A stretch of 64,000 nucleotides of DNA from Flavobacteriaceae bacterium YJPT1-3 (lineage in GTDB: Bacteria > Bacteroidota > Bacteroidia > Flavobacteriales > Flavobacteriaceae), in assembly GCA_029866965.1 (NCBI GenBank), contig CP123444.1:434001-498000 (forward strand). Direction: 5' to 3'. Position numbers and translations under genes: made by a program. Below, piece by piece: positions 8,863-17,541 of this stretch (the first letter of the stretch is position 1; each line of letters begins with the position of its first letter). The notes under the pieces were generated by a model. It saw nothing but the letters and a program-made list of their open reading frames with translations, was not told where the DNA came from and did not search any database.

Positions 8863-10392
8863 TTAGTTGGTCAATTCAACAAATACAGGCGATACTTTCT
8901 TAAGCTTGTAGCCCGAGTTGCCGGCAATTTTGGCTTCGATATCAAAAATCTGCACCGTAGAACCGCGCTTAGCACGCTGCAATACCGACTTCGCTCGTGA
9001 GTCTAAACGGTTTCCGTTTACCTCAACGGTAGCCTGACCGTCTACCTTCATCTTAAATCCGGTAACGTTCAATTTTAAGTCAAAATCAAAATCAGGTAAG
9101 GCTGCAGAGATCGTAGAGATCTCGAGTCCGTTACGTTGCATTTTTACAATATCCATCTCACCACGTACAGCACCCACCGGTCTTGGAATATCCTTGATAC
9201 GGAAGGTTTTGTTATCGCTTACGGTTTCTCCACCGGGCAGCTTACCGCTTACCTTGATGGTCACCTCACGACCTTTGACGCTAGTCACGTTCATCAGGTA
9301 GTTACCGGCACCACCGGTAGCTTTAAGACCGGGAGCATTGGCGCTCACATTACCCACACCTGGAATGGAGATGGTCATCGGGTTATCCACCCCACGATAT
9401 ACTACATTCATCTTATCCGCAGAGATAACTGCAGAATTCGGTTTTGGGATTACCGCATAAGAGCTCTTAATAGGAATGCTCTTTTGCTCTTCGCCTTCGG
9501 TATACTTCAATTCTCCAAGAATCTCTTTCTCTCCTACACTACCTGCGGGGAAATCAAGTACGACCTGACCGGCTTCTAGTTTATCTACTTTTTTACCGTT
9601 GATCACTACTTCGTCAAAGGTTAATGAAGAATCAAAACGACCCAGTACAACTTTCCCTTTAAAGTTCTCTCCATTAAAGAAAGCCGTCTTTTCAGGAACA
9701 ACGATCGCCTGGTAGTTACTTAAGGAAACTTCACTTTCCAGCTGGCCTTGCAATAATCCGGAGAATACTGCTGACTGAGCCGCACGGATATCGTTCTGCA
9801 TTTGTGTAAAACGCGTGATCGACGCTGCCATGGGGTAGCCTTCAAAGTTGTAGTTTAACCAGTCTTGAGTAGCCCCTTCATTGGTTTTTACCGGACTTAA
9901 ATCAAAGTTCGATTGAACGGATTGATTCAGCTCGCTGTCACCAAGAATAGCGGCCATTTTGGTCTTGTACTCTTCAATCTTGCTTAAGAACTCCTGACCT
10001 TCTTTGGTTGGGCGGTCACCGGTAAACCAGTACTCGTCCAATACATCAGAACGGTTCATTTGCGCATAACGCGATTGATCTACATCAGCTGTAACCGTAG
10101 CTCGTACTTCACCAATGTAGTTGAATAGTTCATCAGAAACTTCCTTCACCTGCTTCGCTTGTTCAAGCAGCGGGGTATATTTCTCACTCTGCTCTACCGC
10201 TTTTTGCTCTAGACCTTCCAGTGAGATTTCGTTTCCATCTTCCAAGCGCTCGTTGGAGGCTTGAAATTTTTTGTCAAATATTCCAAATGCATTCAACACT
10301 TCCGTATCGACGGTCATTGCGATCATTGCAATGAACACCAGATACATCAGGTTGATCATTTTCTGTCTTGCGGATGTTTTTCCTCCTGCCAT
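8863..10392 (-). CDS. gldM: Gliding motility/T9SS motor protein GldM (PorM)
   Basis: A 509-residue inner-membrane protein with one N-terminal helix (MINLMYLVFIAMIAMTVD, about residues 12-29) and a long periplasmic part. GldM spans the periplasm as a dimer, couples to GldL in the membrane and contacts the GldK/GldN ring. The N-terminus MAGGKTSARQKMINLMYL is characteristic. The beta-rich C-terminal domains (VVYRGVDNPMTISIPGVGN and the final FDIEAKIAGNSGYKLKK) match the D-domain architecture. Spacing of about 50 bases to gldL and 10 bases to gldN fits one operon. Confidence 0.95.
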   Translation of the reverse strand: MAGGKTSARQKMINLMYLVFIAMIAMTVDTEVLNAFGIFDKKFQASNERLEDGNEISLEGLEQKAVEQSEKYTPLLEQAKQVKEVSDELFNYIGEVRATVTADVDQSRYAQMNRSDVLDEYWFTGDRPTKEGQEFLSKIEEYKTKMAAILGDSELNQSVQSNFDLSPVKTNEGATQDWLNYNFEGYPMAASITRFTQMQNDIRAAQSAVFSGLLQGQLESEVSLSNYQAIVVPEKTAFFNGENFKGKVVLGRFDSSLTFDEVVINGKKVDKLEAGQVVLDFPAGSVGEKEILGELKYTEGEEQKSIPIKSSYAVIPKPNSAVISADKMNVVYRGVDNPMTISIPGVGNVSANAPGLKATGGAGNYLMNVTSVKGREVTIKVSGKLPGGETVSDNKTFRIKDIPRPVGAVRGEMDIVKMQRNGLEISTISAALPDFDFDLKLNVTGFKMKVDGQATVEVNGNRLDSRAKSVLQRAKRGSTVQIFDIEAKIAGNSGYKLKKVSPVFVELTN

Positions 10393-10439
10393 TGTAATTA
10401 GTTTTTAGATTAAAATTGGGGTTTTGTTTGAAAAACTAA

Positions 10440-11102
10440 TTATACAGTAGCTCCATTCAAGGTTTGACGGGTACCCATAGCAGAAAGCATTCCGCCATAT
10501 ACGCCGTTCAAAGAAGAAAGGTTAGTCGCCAGGCTTTCCATTTGCTTGGTCAATTGAGAAGCATGAGCAACTACTTGCTCGTTCACCTCCGCCTGACGGC
10601 TAGTAGATTCTACCTGTACTTTATAAAGGCTGTTCAATGATTCCATCTGAGCCGCAGCTAGGGCTAATTCTTCGCTGTACTTCTTCGTAGAGTTCATTGC
10701 TTCTGCAGTTGGAGACATACTCTTGGCTGCACCTTCAAAATTCTTGATGCTTTCGCTCAAGCTGCTCATCAATTCAGAATCGATGCGCGCTTCTTTCAAC
10801 ATATCGTCTAATTTCTTAGAAAGAATACCTTCTGCATCCTGATCTGCTTCAATAAGACCCTGACGAACATTAGACTCTCCTCCTGCTAATTCAGGATACA
10901 CTAAAGTCCAATCCAGTTCGTCTCCTTGCTTTTCGAAAGCAGAATACATAAATACGAGGGCCTCAACGATCATACCTGCAGTAAGAATTGCAGAACCTCC
11001 CGGCCAGTGTTGAATTTTAAATAGGGCACCAACGATTACGATTGCTGCACCCATTCCATAAACGAAATTTGTAGTCGAAATTTTTCCTTTTTGTTTTGCC
11101 AT
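10440..11102 (-). CDS. gldL: Gliding motility/T9SS motor protein GldL (PorL)
   Basis: A 220-residue cytoplasmic-membrane subunit of the proton-driven rotary motor. Two helices fill residues about 12-28 and 37-56, joined by the conserved turn LFKIQHWPGG. Glu47 lies in the second helix (GMIVEALVFMYSAF) and corresponds by position to the proton-path glutamate described for GldL. A long helical cytoplasmic domain follows (residues 80-215). The gene lies 75 bases after gldK; I see no clear separate promoter in that gap. Confidence 0.95.
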   Translation of the reverse strand: MAKQKGKISTTNFVYGMGAAIVIVGALFKIQHWPGGSAILTAGMIVEALVFMYSAFEKQGDELDWTLVYPELAGGESNVRQGLIEADQDAEGILSKKLDDMLKEARIDSELMSSLSESIKNFEGAAKSMSPTAEAMNSTKKYSEELALAAAQMESLNSLYKVQVESTSRQAEVNEQVVAHASQLTKQMESLATNLSSLNGVYGGMLSAMGTRQTLNGATV

Positions 11103-11177
11103 GATAATAGATTTTTGGTTAATGACTTTGCAGTCTTACAATTTGGGGTTTAGTTAAATTTAAAATTGAGTTATTAA

Positions 11178-12548
11178 TTAATTAGGATTTCGGTTTAGGT
11201 TGATCTTTTTGTCAACACCCATATAGTCTTGCACGGTTCGGAAGCCAATGTAGCTACGTGCACTATCTGCGTATTCATAATCTCGTGTACTCACTTGTAA
11301 GAAATAAGCTACATCCTTCCAGGATCCTCCTCGCACTACTTTACGTTGGTTAGACGCGTCGTTTACGTTCGGATTCATGGTCGAAAGGTACTCGTATGAA
11401 TTAGGGTCATAAGAAGAGGCTACCCACTCAGAGACGTTACCGGCCATGTTATACAGGTTGTAGTCGTTGGGTTCGTAGGCATCTGCTTCTACGGTATATA
11501 AGGCCTGATCTGCGGCATAGTCACCACGGAGCGGCTTAAAGTTAGCCATAAAGCATCCCCGGTCATTCTTTGCATAAGGACCTCCCCATGGGAATGTCGC
11601 ACCTTGCAGTCCGCCACGGGCGGCATATTCCCACTCGGCCTCAGAAGGCAGACGGAAACGGTTGACAAAATCGCGGTTACGCTCTTTTTGATAGGCATTT
11701 TTATATAAGGTTCTCCACTCACAGAAAGCCTTGGCTTGCTGCCAGGACACTCCTACCACAGGATACTCGTCGTAGGCGTTGTGCCAGAAGTAATCGTTGT
11801 GCATGGGTTCGTTATACGAATAAGCGAAATCTCTGATCCAGGTGGTCGTATCCGGATAGATCTTAACCACTTCGGTCTTGATGTGATCCGAACGACGGGC
11901 TCCGCGTTCTGCTTTCGCAGCAGCTTCCATATCCAGGTAGCGGTAACGGAATTCCAGCTTGTCTACGTCAATGGTACGCTGACCGTTGTACGACTCTTCA
12001 ATAGGAATGTACATGGTGTCCATCACCTCAACGTAGTACTCATCAGGAAACTCAGCGGTATCCCAGATTAAGTCTACCTCTTTATTGAGACGACGACCTT
12101 CAAAGCCTTCGCTAAAGCTGTAATAATTCTCATACATGTACTTGTCGTAGGGAGTCATGTTCTCCGGATCGGTGTCCATAAAGGCAAACTCGCCAATGGT
12201 ACCGTTTCCTGGAGTTTCTCCCAGCTCTTCGGCGAAAATTGCCAAGCGCATACGTACAATAGAATCTTTAACCCAATCTACAAACTGTCGGTACTCGGCA
12301 TTTGTAATTTCCGTCTCATCCATATAAAAAGATCGAACGGTAACTGTTTTTGTTGGGGCGTCATTCACTTTGGCAATATCTTCATCACTTTTACCCATGA
12401 TGAAAGACCCGCCTGAAATTAAGGACATCCCGAAAGGCTTTTCAGGATTCCATTTCTTTCCTTTTGCGCCCACGAGTTCTCCGCGGTCGCTACGGCCACA
12501 AGAGGCCAGAAGAAAAGCAATTGCAACAATTGGGATTAGCTGCTTCAT
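11178..12548 (-). CDS. gldK: Gliding motility/T9SS lipoprotein GldK (PorK)
   Basis: Outer-membrane lipoprotein of the T9SS ring, 456 residues. The signal peptide ends in a lipobox (FLLASC, Cys17). The rest is a formylglycine-generating-enzyme/sulfatase-modifying fold, seen in SFYMDETEITNAEYRQFV, GVSWQQAKAFCEWR, RLPSEAEWEYAARGG and VVRGGSWKD. In GldK/PorK the fold is structural. It is the first gene of gldKLMN, with its own promoter about 32 bases upstream. No porP-like gene is present next to it, unlike in Porphyromonas. Confidence 0.95.
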   Translation of the reverse strand: MKQLIPIVAIAFLLASCGRSDRGELVGAKGKKWNPEKPFGMSLISGGSFIMGKSDEDIAKVNDAPTKTVTVRSFYMDETEITNAEYRQFVDWVKDSIVRMRLAIFAEELGETPGNGTIGEFAFMDTDPENMTPYDKYMYENYYSFSEGFEGRRLNKEVDLIWDTAEFPDEYYVEVMDTMYIPIEESYNGQRTIDVDKLEFRYRYLDMEAAAKAERGARRSDHIKTEVVKIYPDTTTWIRDFAYSYNEPMHNDYFWHNAYDEYPVVGVSWQQAKAFCEWRTLYKNAYQKERNRDFVNRFRLPSEAEWEYAARGGLQGATFPWGGPYAKNDRGCFMANFKPLRGDYAADQALYTVEADAYEPNDYNLYNMAGNVSEWVASSYDPNSYEYLSTMNPNVNDASNQRKVVRGGSWKDVAYFLQVSTRDYEYADSARSYIGFRTVQDYMGVDKKINLNRNPN

Positions 12549-12579
12549 AGTTTTTAGGTTAAATCTGGTTTTAGGGCGG

Positions 12580-12610
12580 TAAACGTATTCATTTATTCGA
12601 TAAAAAACAA
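12580..12610 (-). promoter_or_regulatory. Promoter of gldKLMN
   Basis: On the minus strand TTG (12610-12608), a 20-base spacer and TACGTTTA (12587-12580) match the Bacteroidota -33/-7 consensus TTTG-N19-TAnnTTTG with one mismatch in the -7 box. Transcription would begin about 25 bases before the gldK ATG. Confidence 0.55.
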
Positions 12611-12651
12611 CTTTTTATCGATAAAATGCCCTTTTTCTTTAAGTTAAACTG

Positions 12652-13818
12652 TTAAATTTCGTTTTTGAGTCTTGCATTTAACCATCTTTCAGGATACTCT
12701 TGGTCAATGGCTTTTAAGTAATCCTGGTAGGTGCATGGTAATAACGTGTGTCTTTTTAATTTATTATTAACAGACGAAATAAATGGCAACTCGATCCACC
12801 AGCGTTCGGTCTTGTTGCTCTTGTAGAATATGAGTACCTCATCTTCTATAGGTACCTGATAGGTGAAGAAATTATTTTTTACGTCGCTTAGGTTTTCATT
12901 GGCGCGATAATTCACCCCTTCAATGAAGTACCAAAGCATCTGAGCGATCAGCATGGCCGAGCGGTCTTCCTGGTCGCCATTCTTGAATTCAAACAAACCA
13001 AAGATGGACACGCGGTCGCTTATTCCGGCATAGCGCGCTATGGCGCAGGCCTCCTTTCCATCGAAGCCATTTGGCACCACATGATCTTTCATGGGCAGTG
13101 CTCCCGAATGGATTGCGCCCAGGTCAAAAGAAACAATATCCGCGTCCCGCATGGCCGGTTCGACCAAACTGAGATCTGCCGCCACATTACCTAGTCGATA
13201 GGCATCAAAATGAAGCCGTTCGACCAGATCGATCTCTTCCTGCGGATTAAAATAGGTCTGAAAGCCGACATTGGAGTAATTAAAGAGATTATAGGGTTTG
13301 TCGACAATCATCTTTCCCACGTAGGATTGATTGGTAATGGGTTCGCTGGAGTCTCCCATATCGAAACGGGAATCTACATTGACCAGATTGACCATCTGAT
13401 CCAGTTCATCAAAGGCGCGATAAAGGGCGTAGGTAAGGTCCTGGCTACCGCCTAGAACGATCAGAACACAATTCTTTTTAAAGAGGTCGATGGCAATAGA
13501 CTTAAGCGCATAATAGGTATCCTCTACTGTCTCCCCTTTCTCGATATCTCCAAGGTCCACGCAGGGCTCGGTCCAATTCCCGGGAAATAGGCTGTAAAAA
13601 TTTTTTCGGATGCTATTAAAGTCGACGGACTCCTGCAAGTGGTTAACATCCTTTCGATTTTCGCGTACTCCTACCAAAGCGATTCTCGCCTTGTTGAGTT
13701 CAGGCAGTCCGTGCTGCTGACTGTGGATGTTGATCTTGGAACCTAAGGCTCCGGGGTGTAGTAATTGAATATGTGCTAAAGCTGCTCCGTCAACCGGAAC
13801 CAAAACTTCGTAGGCCAT
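12652..13818 (-). CDS. Arginase-fold protein with degenerate metal site (annotated as formimidoylglutamase)
   Basis: A 388-residue ureohydrolase-superfamily protein, longer than a typical arginase or formimidoylglutamase (about 300-330). The three signature regions are recognisable but altered. The GGDHS motif reads GGSQD (123-127), so the His ligand is Gln. The DAHxD motif reads DSRFD (149-153), so the His is Arg. The SxDxD motif reads SFDLG (230-234), so the second Asp is Gly. Three of the six manganese ligands are therefore missing, and ordinary guanidine hydrolysis is unlikely. The ATG follows the topA stop directly (TAAATG), and gldK lies 103 bases downstream. I recall this gene beside gldK in other flavobacteria, which suggests a conserved but non-canonical role. 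Confidence 0.8.
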   Translation of the reverse strand: MAYEVLVPVDGAALAHIQLLHPGALGSKINIHSQQHGLPELNKARIALVGVRENRKDVNHLQESVDFNSIRKNFYSLFPGNWTEPCVDLGDIEKGETVEDTYYALKSIAIDLFKKNCVLIVLGGSQDLTYALYRAFDELDQMVNLVNVDSRFDMGDSSEPITNQSYVGKMIVDKPYNLFNYSNVGFQTYFNPQEEIDLVERLHFDAYRLGNVAADLSLVEPAMRDADIVSFDLGAIHSGALPMKDHVVPNGFDGKEACAIARYAGISDRVSIFGLFEFKNGDQEDRSAMLIAQMLWYFIEGVNYRANENLSDVKNNFFTYQVPIEDEVLIFYKSNKTERWWIELPFISSVNNKLKRHTLLPCTYQDYLKAIDQEYPERWLNARLKNEI

Positions 13819-16326
13819 TTACTTCTTTTTTGCTTTGGTGGCTTTTTTCCTGGTCGTCTTTTTCTTTGTTGCTTTTTTCTTGGGTGCTTTCTTAGCGAGT
13901 ATGTCTTTGATCTCCTCTAAAGTGAGTTTGGCAGCCTCTACCGTTTTGGGCAGTTCGATCTTGGTTTTTCCCTTGATGATATTGGAACGACCCCAGCGGG
14001 CTTTCTCCACCCGAATTCCCTCTTCTTCAAAGTTAAGTAGGATCTTGTCTTTGTCCTTCTGTTTTTTCTCCTCGATCAACTGTTCGATATCTTCCTGGCT
14101 CAGATTATCAAAATCATATTTTTTATTGACATTGATGAAAGTACCGTCCCATTTGATAAAAGGACCAAAACGCCCCACGCCCTTTTGAACGGGTTTGTCT
14201 TCATAGTGGGCAATAGGCGCATCCGCTTTTTGCTTCTCCTTAATATACTCAATGGCTTCGTCAAGATCAACCTCCAGAGGATCCCGTCCCTTGGGGAGGG
14301 ATATGAATTTTTTACCGTGACGCACATAAGGTCCGTAACGTCCGTTATTCACCTGCACTTCGTCGCCTTCAAAGGTCCCGAGATCGCGAGGCAACTTGAA
14401 CAGGTCCATCGCCTCTTCATAGGTAATGGTGTTCAATTGCTGATCCGGACCCAGACTTGCAAATTGCGGTTTTTCATCGTCCTCTACAGAACCAATCTGA
14501 ACCATGGGTCCGTATTTACCCAAACGTACACTCACCGGTTTACCGGTTTTAGGATCTTCGCCCAGGATACGCTCGCCGACCTCTCGGTCTGCATTTTCAG
14601 CAACGTCCTTCACGTGGGGATGAAAATCTTTGTAGAAGGACTTCATCATTTTGGTCCACTCTTCATTCCCTTCGGCGATTTCATCAAAGTCTTCTTCTAC
14701 CTTAGCGGTGAAGTTGTAATCCAGTATGTTCTCGAAATGAGTAACCAGGAATTCATTGACGATGACCCCAGTATCGGTAGGAACTAATTTTCCTTTATCC
14801 GAGCCCACTGTTTCAGTCAGCTTTTCCTGCTTGACCGATCCGTTTTTAAGGGTCAGGACATCATATTTACGCTCGGTGCCTTCTACGCTTCCTTTTTCTA
14901 CGTATTTCCTGTTTTGAATCGTGGTGATGGTGGGTGCGTAAGTGGACGGCCGACCGATACCCAGCTCTTCTAATTTCTTGACCAAAGACGCTTCCGTATA
15001 GCGATACGGAGGTCGGGTAAATCGTTGGGTAGCGGTAATCCATTCATTATCCAGAGCCTCCCCTTTTTTCAAGTCGGGTAATAAGCCTTGCTCTTCCTGA
15101 TCTTCATCATCACTTCCTTCCAGATAAACGGTCAAGAATCCTTCAAAGGTCAAGATCTCTCCATTGGCTGTGAAGTGTTGTTCCACCTGATCGGATTCGA
15201 TCTCCACATGAGTACGCTCTAATTTAGCATCGCTCATCTGCGAGGCGATGGCTCGTTTCCAGATCAAATCGTACAACCGGGCCTGATCGCGATCAATATT
15301 GACCTGATGCCTTGAAAAGTCGGTCGGCCGGATGGCCTCATGCGCTTCCTGCGCTCCCTTGGTCTTTCCTTTATAATTACGTTCCTTATGGAATTCGCTA
15401 CCGTAGGCTTCTTCAATCTCTTTTTTGGCCGCCTTCTTGGCATCCACCGAAAGGTTGACGCTATCGGTTCTCATGTAAGTGATCAGTCCGGCTTCATACA
15501 GCCGCTGGGCCATGGTCATGGTCTTACTTACCGAGAAATAAAGCTTTCGCGAAGCTTCCTGTTGTAAGGTAGAGGTGGTGAATGGAGGCGCAGGCGATTT
15601 CTTTGCCGGCTTCTTGGTGAGCTTGCCCACTTTAAATTTCGCGGAAGCGTTGGCCTTCAAGAATTCTTGAGCCTCTGGTAACGTATCAATATTCTTAGGC
15701 AGCTTGGCCTTAAACGATTTTCCTTCCTGTCCATTGAATTGCGCATCCACGCGATAGGATGCGGTAGGGGTAAAATTCTGGATTTCCTTTTCACGCTCAA
15801 CGATTAATCGTACGGAAACCGATTGCACCCGACCGGCGGAAAGTCCGCCTTTTACTTTTCTCCAAAGTACCGGAGAAAGTTCGTAGCCTACCAGGCGGTC
15901 AAGCACCCGACGTGCTTGTTGCGCATTGACCAGATTGTAATCGATCTTTCTAGGGTTTTCAATGGCCTTGAGTATGGCATTTTTAGTGATCTCATGAAAA
16001 ACGATACGCTTGGTATTTTCTTCTTTGAGATCCAATTCTTCTGCGAGGTGCCAGGCGATGGCTTCTCCTTCCCGGTCCTCATCACTGGCCAGCCAAACCA
16101 TTTCCGCTTTAGCTGCCAAATCTTTCAATTTCTTGACTACGGCCTTTTTGTCTTTAGAAACGACATACTTAGGGGTAAAATCTCCGTCCACATCAACACC
16201 CAACTCTTTAGAGGGCAAATCGGCGATATGACCAAAACTGCTTTCCACTTTAAAATCCTTTCCCAGAAATTTCTCTATGGTTTTTGCCTTTGCCGGTGAC
16301 TCTACAATTACTAAGTTTTTTGCCAT
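13819..16326 (-). CDS. topA: DNA topoisomerase I
   Basis: Type IA topoisomerase of 835 residues that relaxes negative supercoils. The TOPRIM domain opens the protein (LVIVESPAKAKTIEKFLG, then the acidic motif SDEDREGEAIAWHLAEE). The catalytic Tyr lies in AGLITYMRTDSVNL near residue 300. After the core there are several repeat modules of the topoisomerase C-terminal type (KYGPMVQIGS, RYGPYVRHGKKF, RFGPFIKWDGTF) instead of four-Cys zinc fingers. The last 30 residues are a Lys/Ala/Thr-rich tail likely to bind DNA non-specifically. First gene of topA-arginase fold, adjacent stop/start. Confidence 0.97.
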   Translation of the reverse strand: MAKNLVIVESPAKAKTIEKFLGKDFKVESSFGHIADLPSKELGVDVDGDFTPKYVVSKDKKAVVKKLKDLAAKAEMVWLASDEDREGEAIAWHLAEELDLKEENTKRIVFHEITKNAILKAIENPRKIDYNLVNAQQARRVLDRLVGYELSPVLWRKVKGGLSAGRVQSVSVRLIVEREKEIQNFTPTASYRVDAQFNGQEGKSFKAKLPKNIDTLPEAQEFLKANASAKFKVGKLTKKPAKKSPAPPFTTSTLQQEASRKLYFSVSKTMTMAQRLYEAGLITYMRTDSVNLSVDAKKAAKKEIEEAYGSEFHKERNYKGKTKGAQEAHEAIRPTDFSRHQVNIDRDQARLYDLIWKRAIASQMSDAKLERTHVEIESDQVEQHFTANGEILTFEGFLTVYLEGSDDEDQEEQGLLPDLKKGEALDNEWITATQRFTRPPYRYTEASLVKKLEELGIGRPSTYAPTITTIQNRKYVEKGSVEGTERKYDVLTLKNGSVKQEKLTETVGSDKGKLVPTDTGVIVNEFLVTHFENILDYNFTAKVEEDFDEIAEGNEEWTKMMKSFYKDFHPHVKDVAENADREVGERILGEDPKTGKPVSVRLGKYGPMVQIGSVEDDEKPQFASLGPDQQLNTITYEEAMDLFKLPRDLGTFEGDEVQVNNGRYGPYVRHGKKFISLPKGRDPLEVDLDEAIEYIKEKQKADAPIAHYEDKPVQKGVGRFGPFIKWDGTFINVNKKYDFDNLSQEDIEQLIEEKKQKDKDKILLNFEEEGIRVEKARWGRSNIIKGKTKIELPKTVEAAKLTLEEIKDILAKKAPKKKATKKKTTRKKATKAKKK

Positions 16327-16345
16327 GTTGTGTGATTTGCGCCTA

Positions 16346-16353
16346 CAAAAGTA
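16346..16353 (-). promoter_or_regulatory. -7 box of topA promoter
   Basis: TACTTTTG on the minus strand fits TAnnTTTG exactly and lies 20 bases before the topA ATG. The best upstream TTG is 24 bases away, longer than the usual spacer, so only the -7 element is called. Confidence 0.4.
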
Positions 16354-16488
16354 TGCGAAAAATAACTATATCTCGACCAAGTGCATAAAATGACCATAAT
16401 TTGCACTCCTTAATAGGAAGGCATTCCAGTCCATACAATCAGCCTCCAGCCGATCACTTAGAGTTTCAATCAGAAAGTAGTTTAACGA

Positions 16489-17409
16489 TTAAAAATTTAA
16501 GGCGTAGGCCACTTGCAGATAGGCATGTCCGTCTTGAATAGCCGTTTCCTGGGTCAGTAAATGAAGGACGACCCGGTAATGATTGCGCTTGTGCCGGTGA
16601 TTGATGCCCGCCGTAAAATGTAACAGACTTTCATTGGGAGTGACCGTGAATACCTCTGGATCTTGAAACCAATCACCCTCAAGCAAGGCATTGTGAATGA
16701 CGTAGCGATAGGAGGCGCCAAAAACACCAAAGAGTTCATTTACCCCATTCCCGATACGGCCGTAACGCATGGAGTGAGCGGTATTCTGACGCTCCCCTAC
16801 AAAGAGCTGTAAGCCTTGTTCCACATAAAGATCCTTATTACCGAGACTCAACTCCGTTAATAAACCCAAAAAGGGACGATCCGGCTGGCTTCTCGTGCTG
16901 AACTCCTTAATATAACGGGTCTTTAGATTGAATAATACTGCATTTTCGATCTGGGTGATCCAGGTAGGGTCTCTTGAGCCGATCAGATCGTGGTACCATT
17001 GCTGGAGCACCCGGGCTCCTGACCACTCCCCGGTTACTCCTAATTCGGTTTGAAATTGCCATAGATGTAAGGCTGACGGTTTGCTGAGACGAGCGGAAAC
17101 AAAGGTCCAACCGGCGTAGGGCCGATCAATATCATCAATATCTTCTTCTTTGATTTCGGAAGGGGTGTGGGTTTCATGTCCCAAGACATAGGTCAGCTCC
17201 AACGGAAAATCCTCATCATGGGTAAAGATGAAATTCTTCTTCAGCTGATGCGTAAAATGGAAAAAGGTGCCCTGTGAATAGTATTGGTCACTTAAAAAAT
17301 AGAGGTCATTGTCGTGCTGGAAACCGAGTTGTTTATCCACTACGGAAGCCTGCTGAGCCCCGGCTGTAATGCCTATCCAGAAGAAAATAATGAGGTATCG
17401 CAATCGCAT
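16489..17409 (-). CDS. LpxR-family lipid A deacylase-like outer-membrane protein (DUF2219)
   Basis: About 306 residues with a signal peptide (MRLRYLIIFFWIGITAGAQ) and a beta-barrel pattern ending in a terminal aromatic residue (YALNF), typical for outer-membrane porin-like proteins. The N-terminal signature FQHDNDLYFLSDQYYSQGTF resembles the calcium-site and active-site region of LpxR, which removes the 3'-linked acyl chains of lipid A. I chose the ATG at 17409 because it starts directly with the signal peptide; the frame is open to 17466. It is divergent from miaB. Enzyme activity is inferred from the family only. Confidence 0.75.
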   Translation of the reverse strand: MRLRYLIIFFWIGITAGAQQASVVDKQLGFQHDNDLYFLSDQYYSQGTFFHFTHQLKKNFIFTHDEDFPLELTYVLGHETHTPSEIKEEDIDDIDRPYAGWTFVSARLSKPSALHLWQFQTELGVTGEWSGARVLQQWYHDLIGSRDPTWITQIENAVLFNLKTRYIKEFSTRSQPDRPFLGLLTELSLGNKDLYVEQGLQLFVGERQNTAHSMRYGRIGNGVNELFGVFGASYRYVIHNALLEGDWFQDPEVFTVTPNESLLHFTAGINHRHKRNHYRVVLHLLTQETAIQDGHAYLQVAYALNF

Positions 17410-17474
17410 GAGCGACGAAAATAAAATAATTGACTTTCTAAGCAGTGAAAAAGAACGAAAAGGCACGCTGACAC

Positions 17475-17506
17475 TTTGTCACATCTGTAGAATAATCCTA
17501 TCTTTG
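17475..17506 (+). promoter_or_regulatory. Promoter of miaB
   Basis: TTTG (17475-17478), a 20-base spacer and TATCTTTG (17499-17506) match the Bacteroidota consensus TTTG-N19-TAnnTTTG nearly perfectly. A transcript starting near 17513 leaves about 29 bases before ATG 17542 and almost none before ATG 17515, which supports the later start. Confidence 0.7.
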
Positions 17507-17541
17507 CGCGTTCAATGATCAAGAGGATTCTTGAAAGCGGT

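Noticed and set aside
14185-14787. A 200-codon open frame antisense to topA
   Set aside because: Pure shadow of the topA reading frame; no domain or signal.
16368-16488. Open frame on the minus strand continuing past the LpxR stop for about 40 codons, as if the stop were a read-through site or a lost extension
   Set aside because: It contains several rare codons, no recognised domain, and runs towards the topA promoter. A terminal aromatic residue before the LpxR stop is the expected barrel end.
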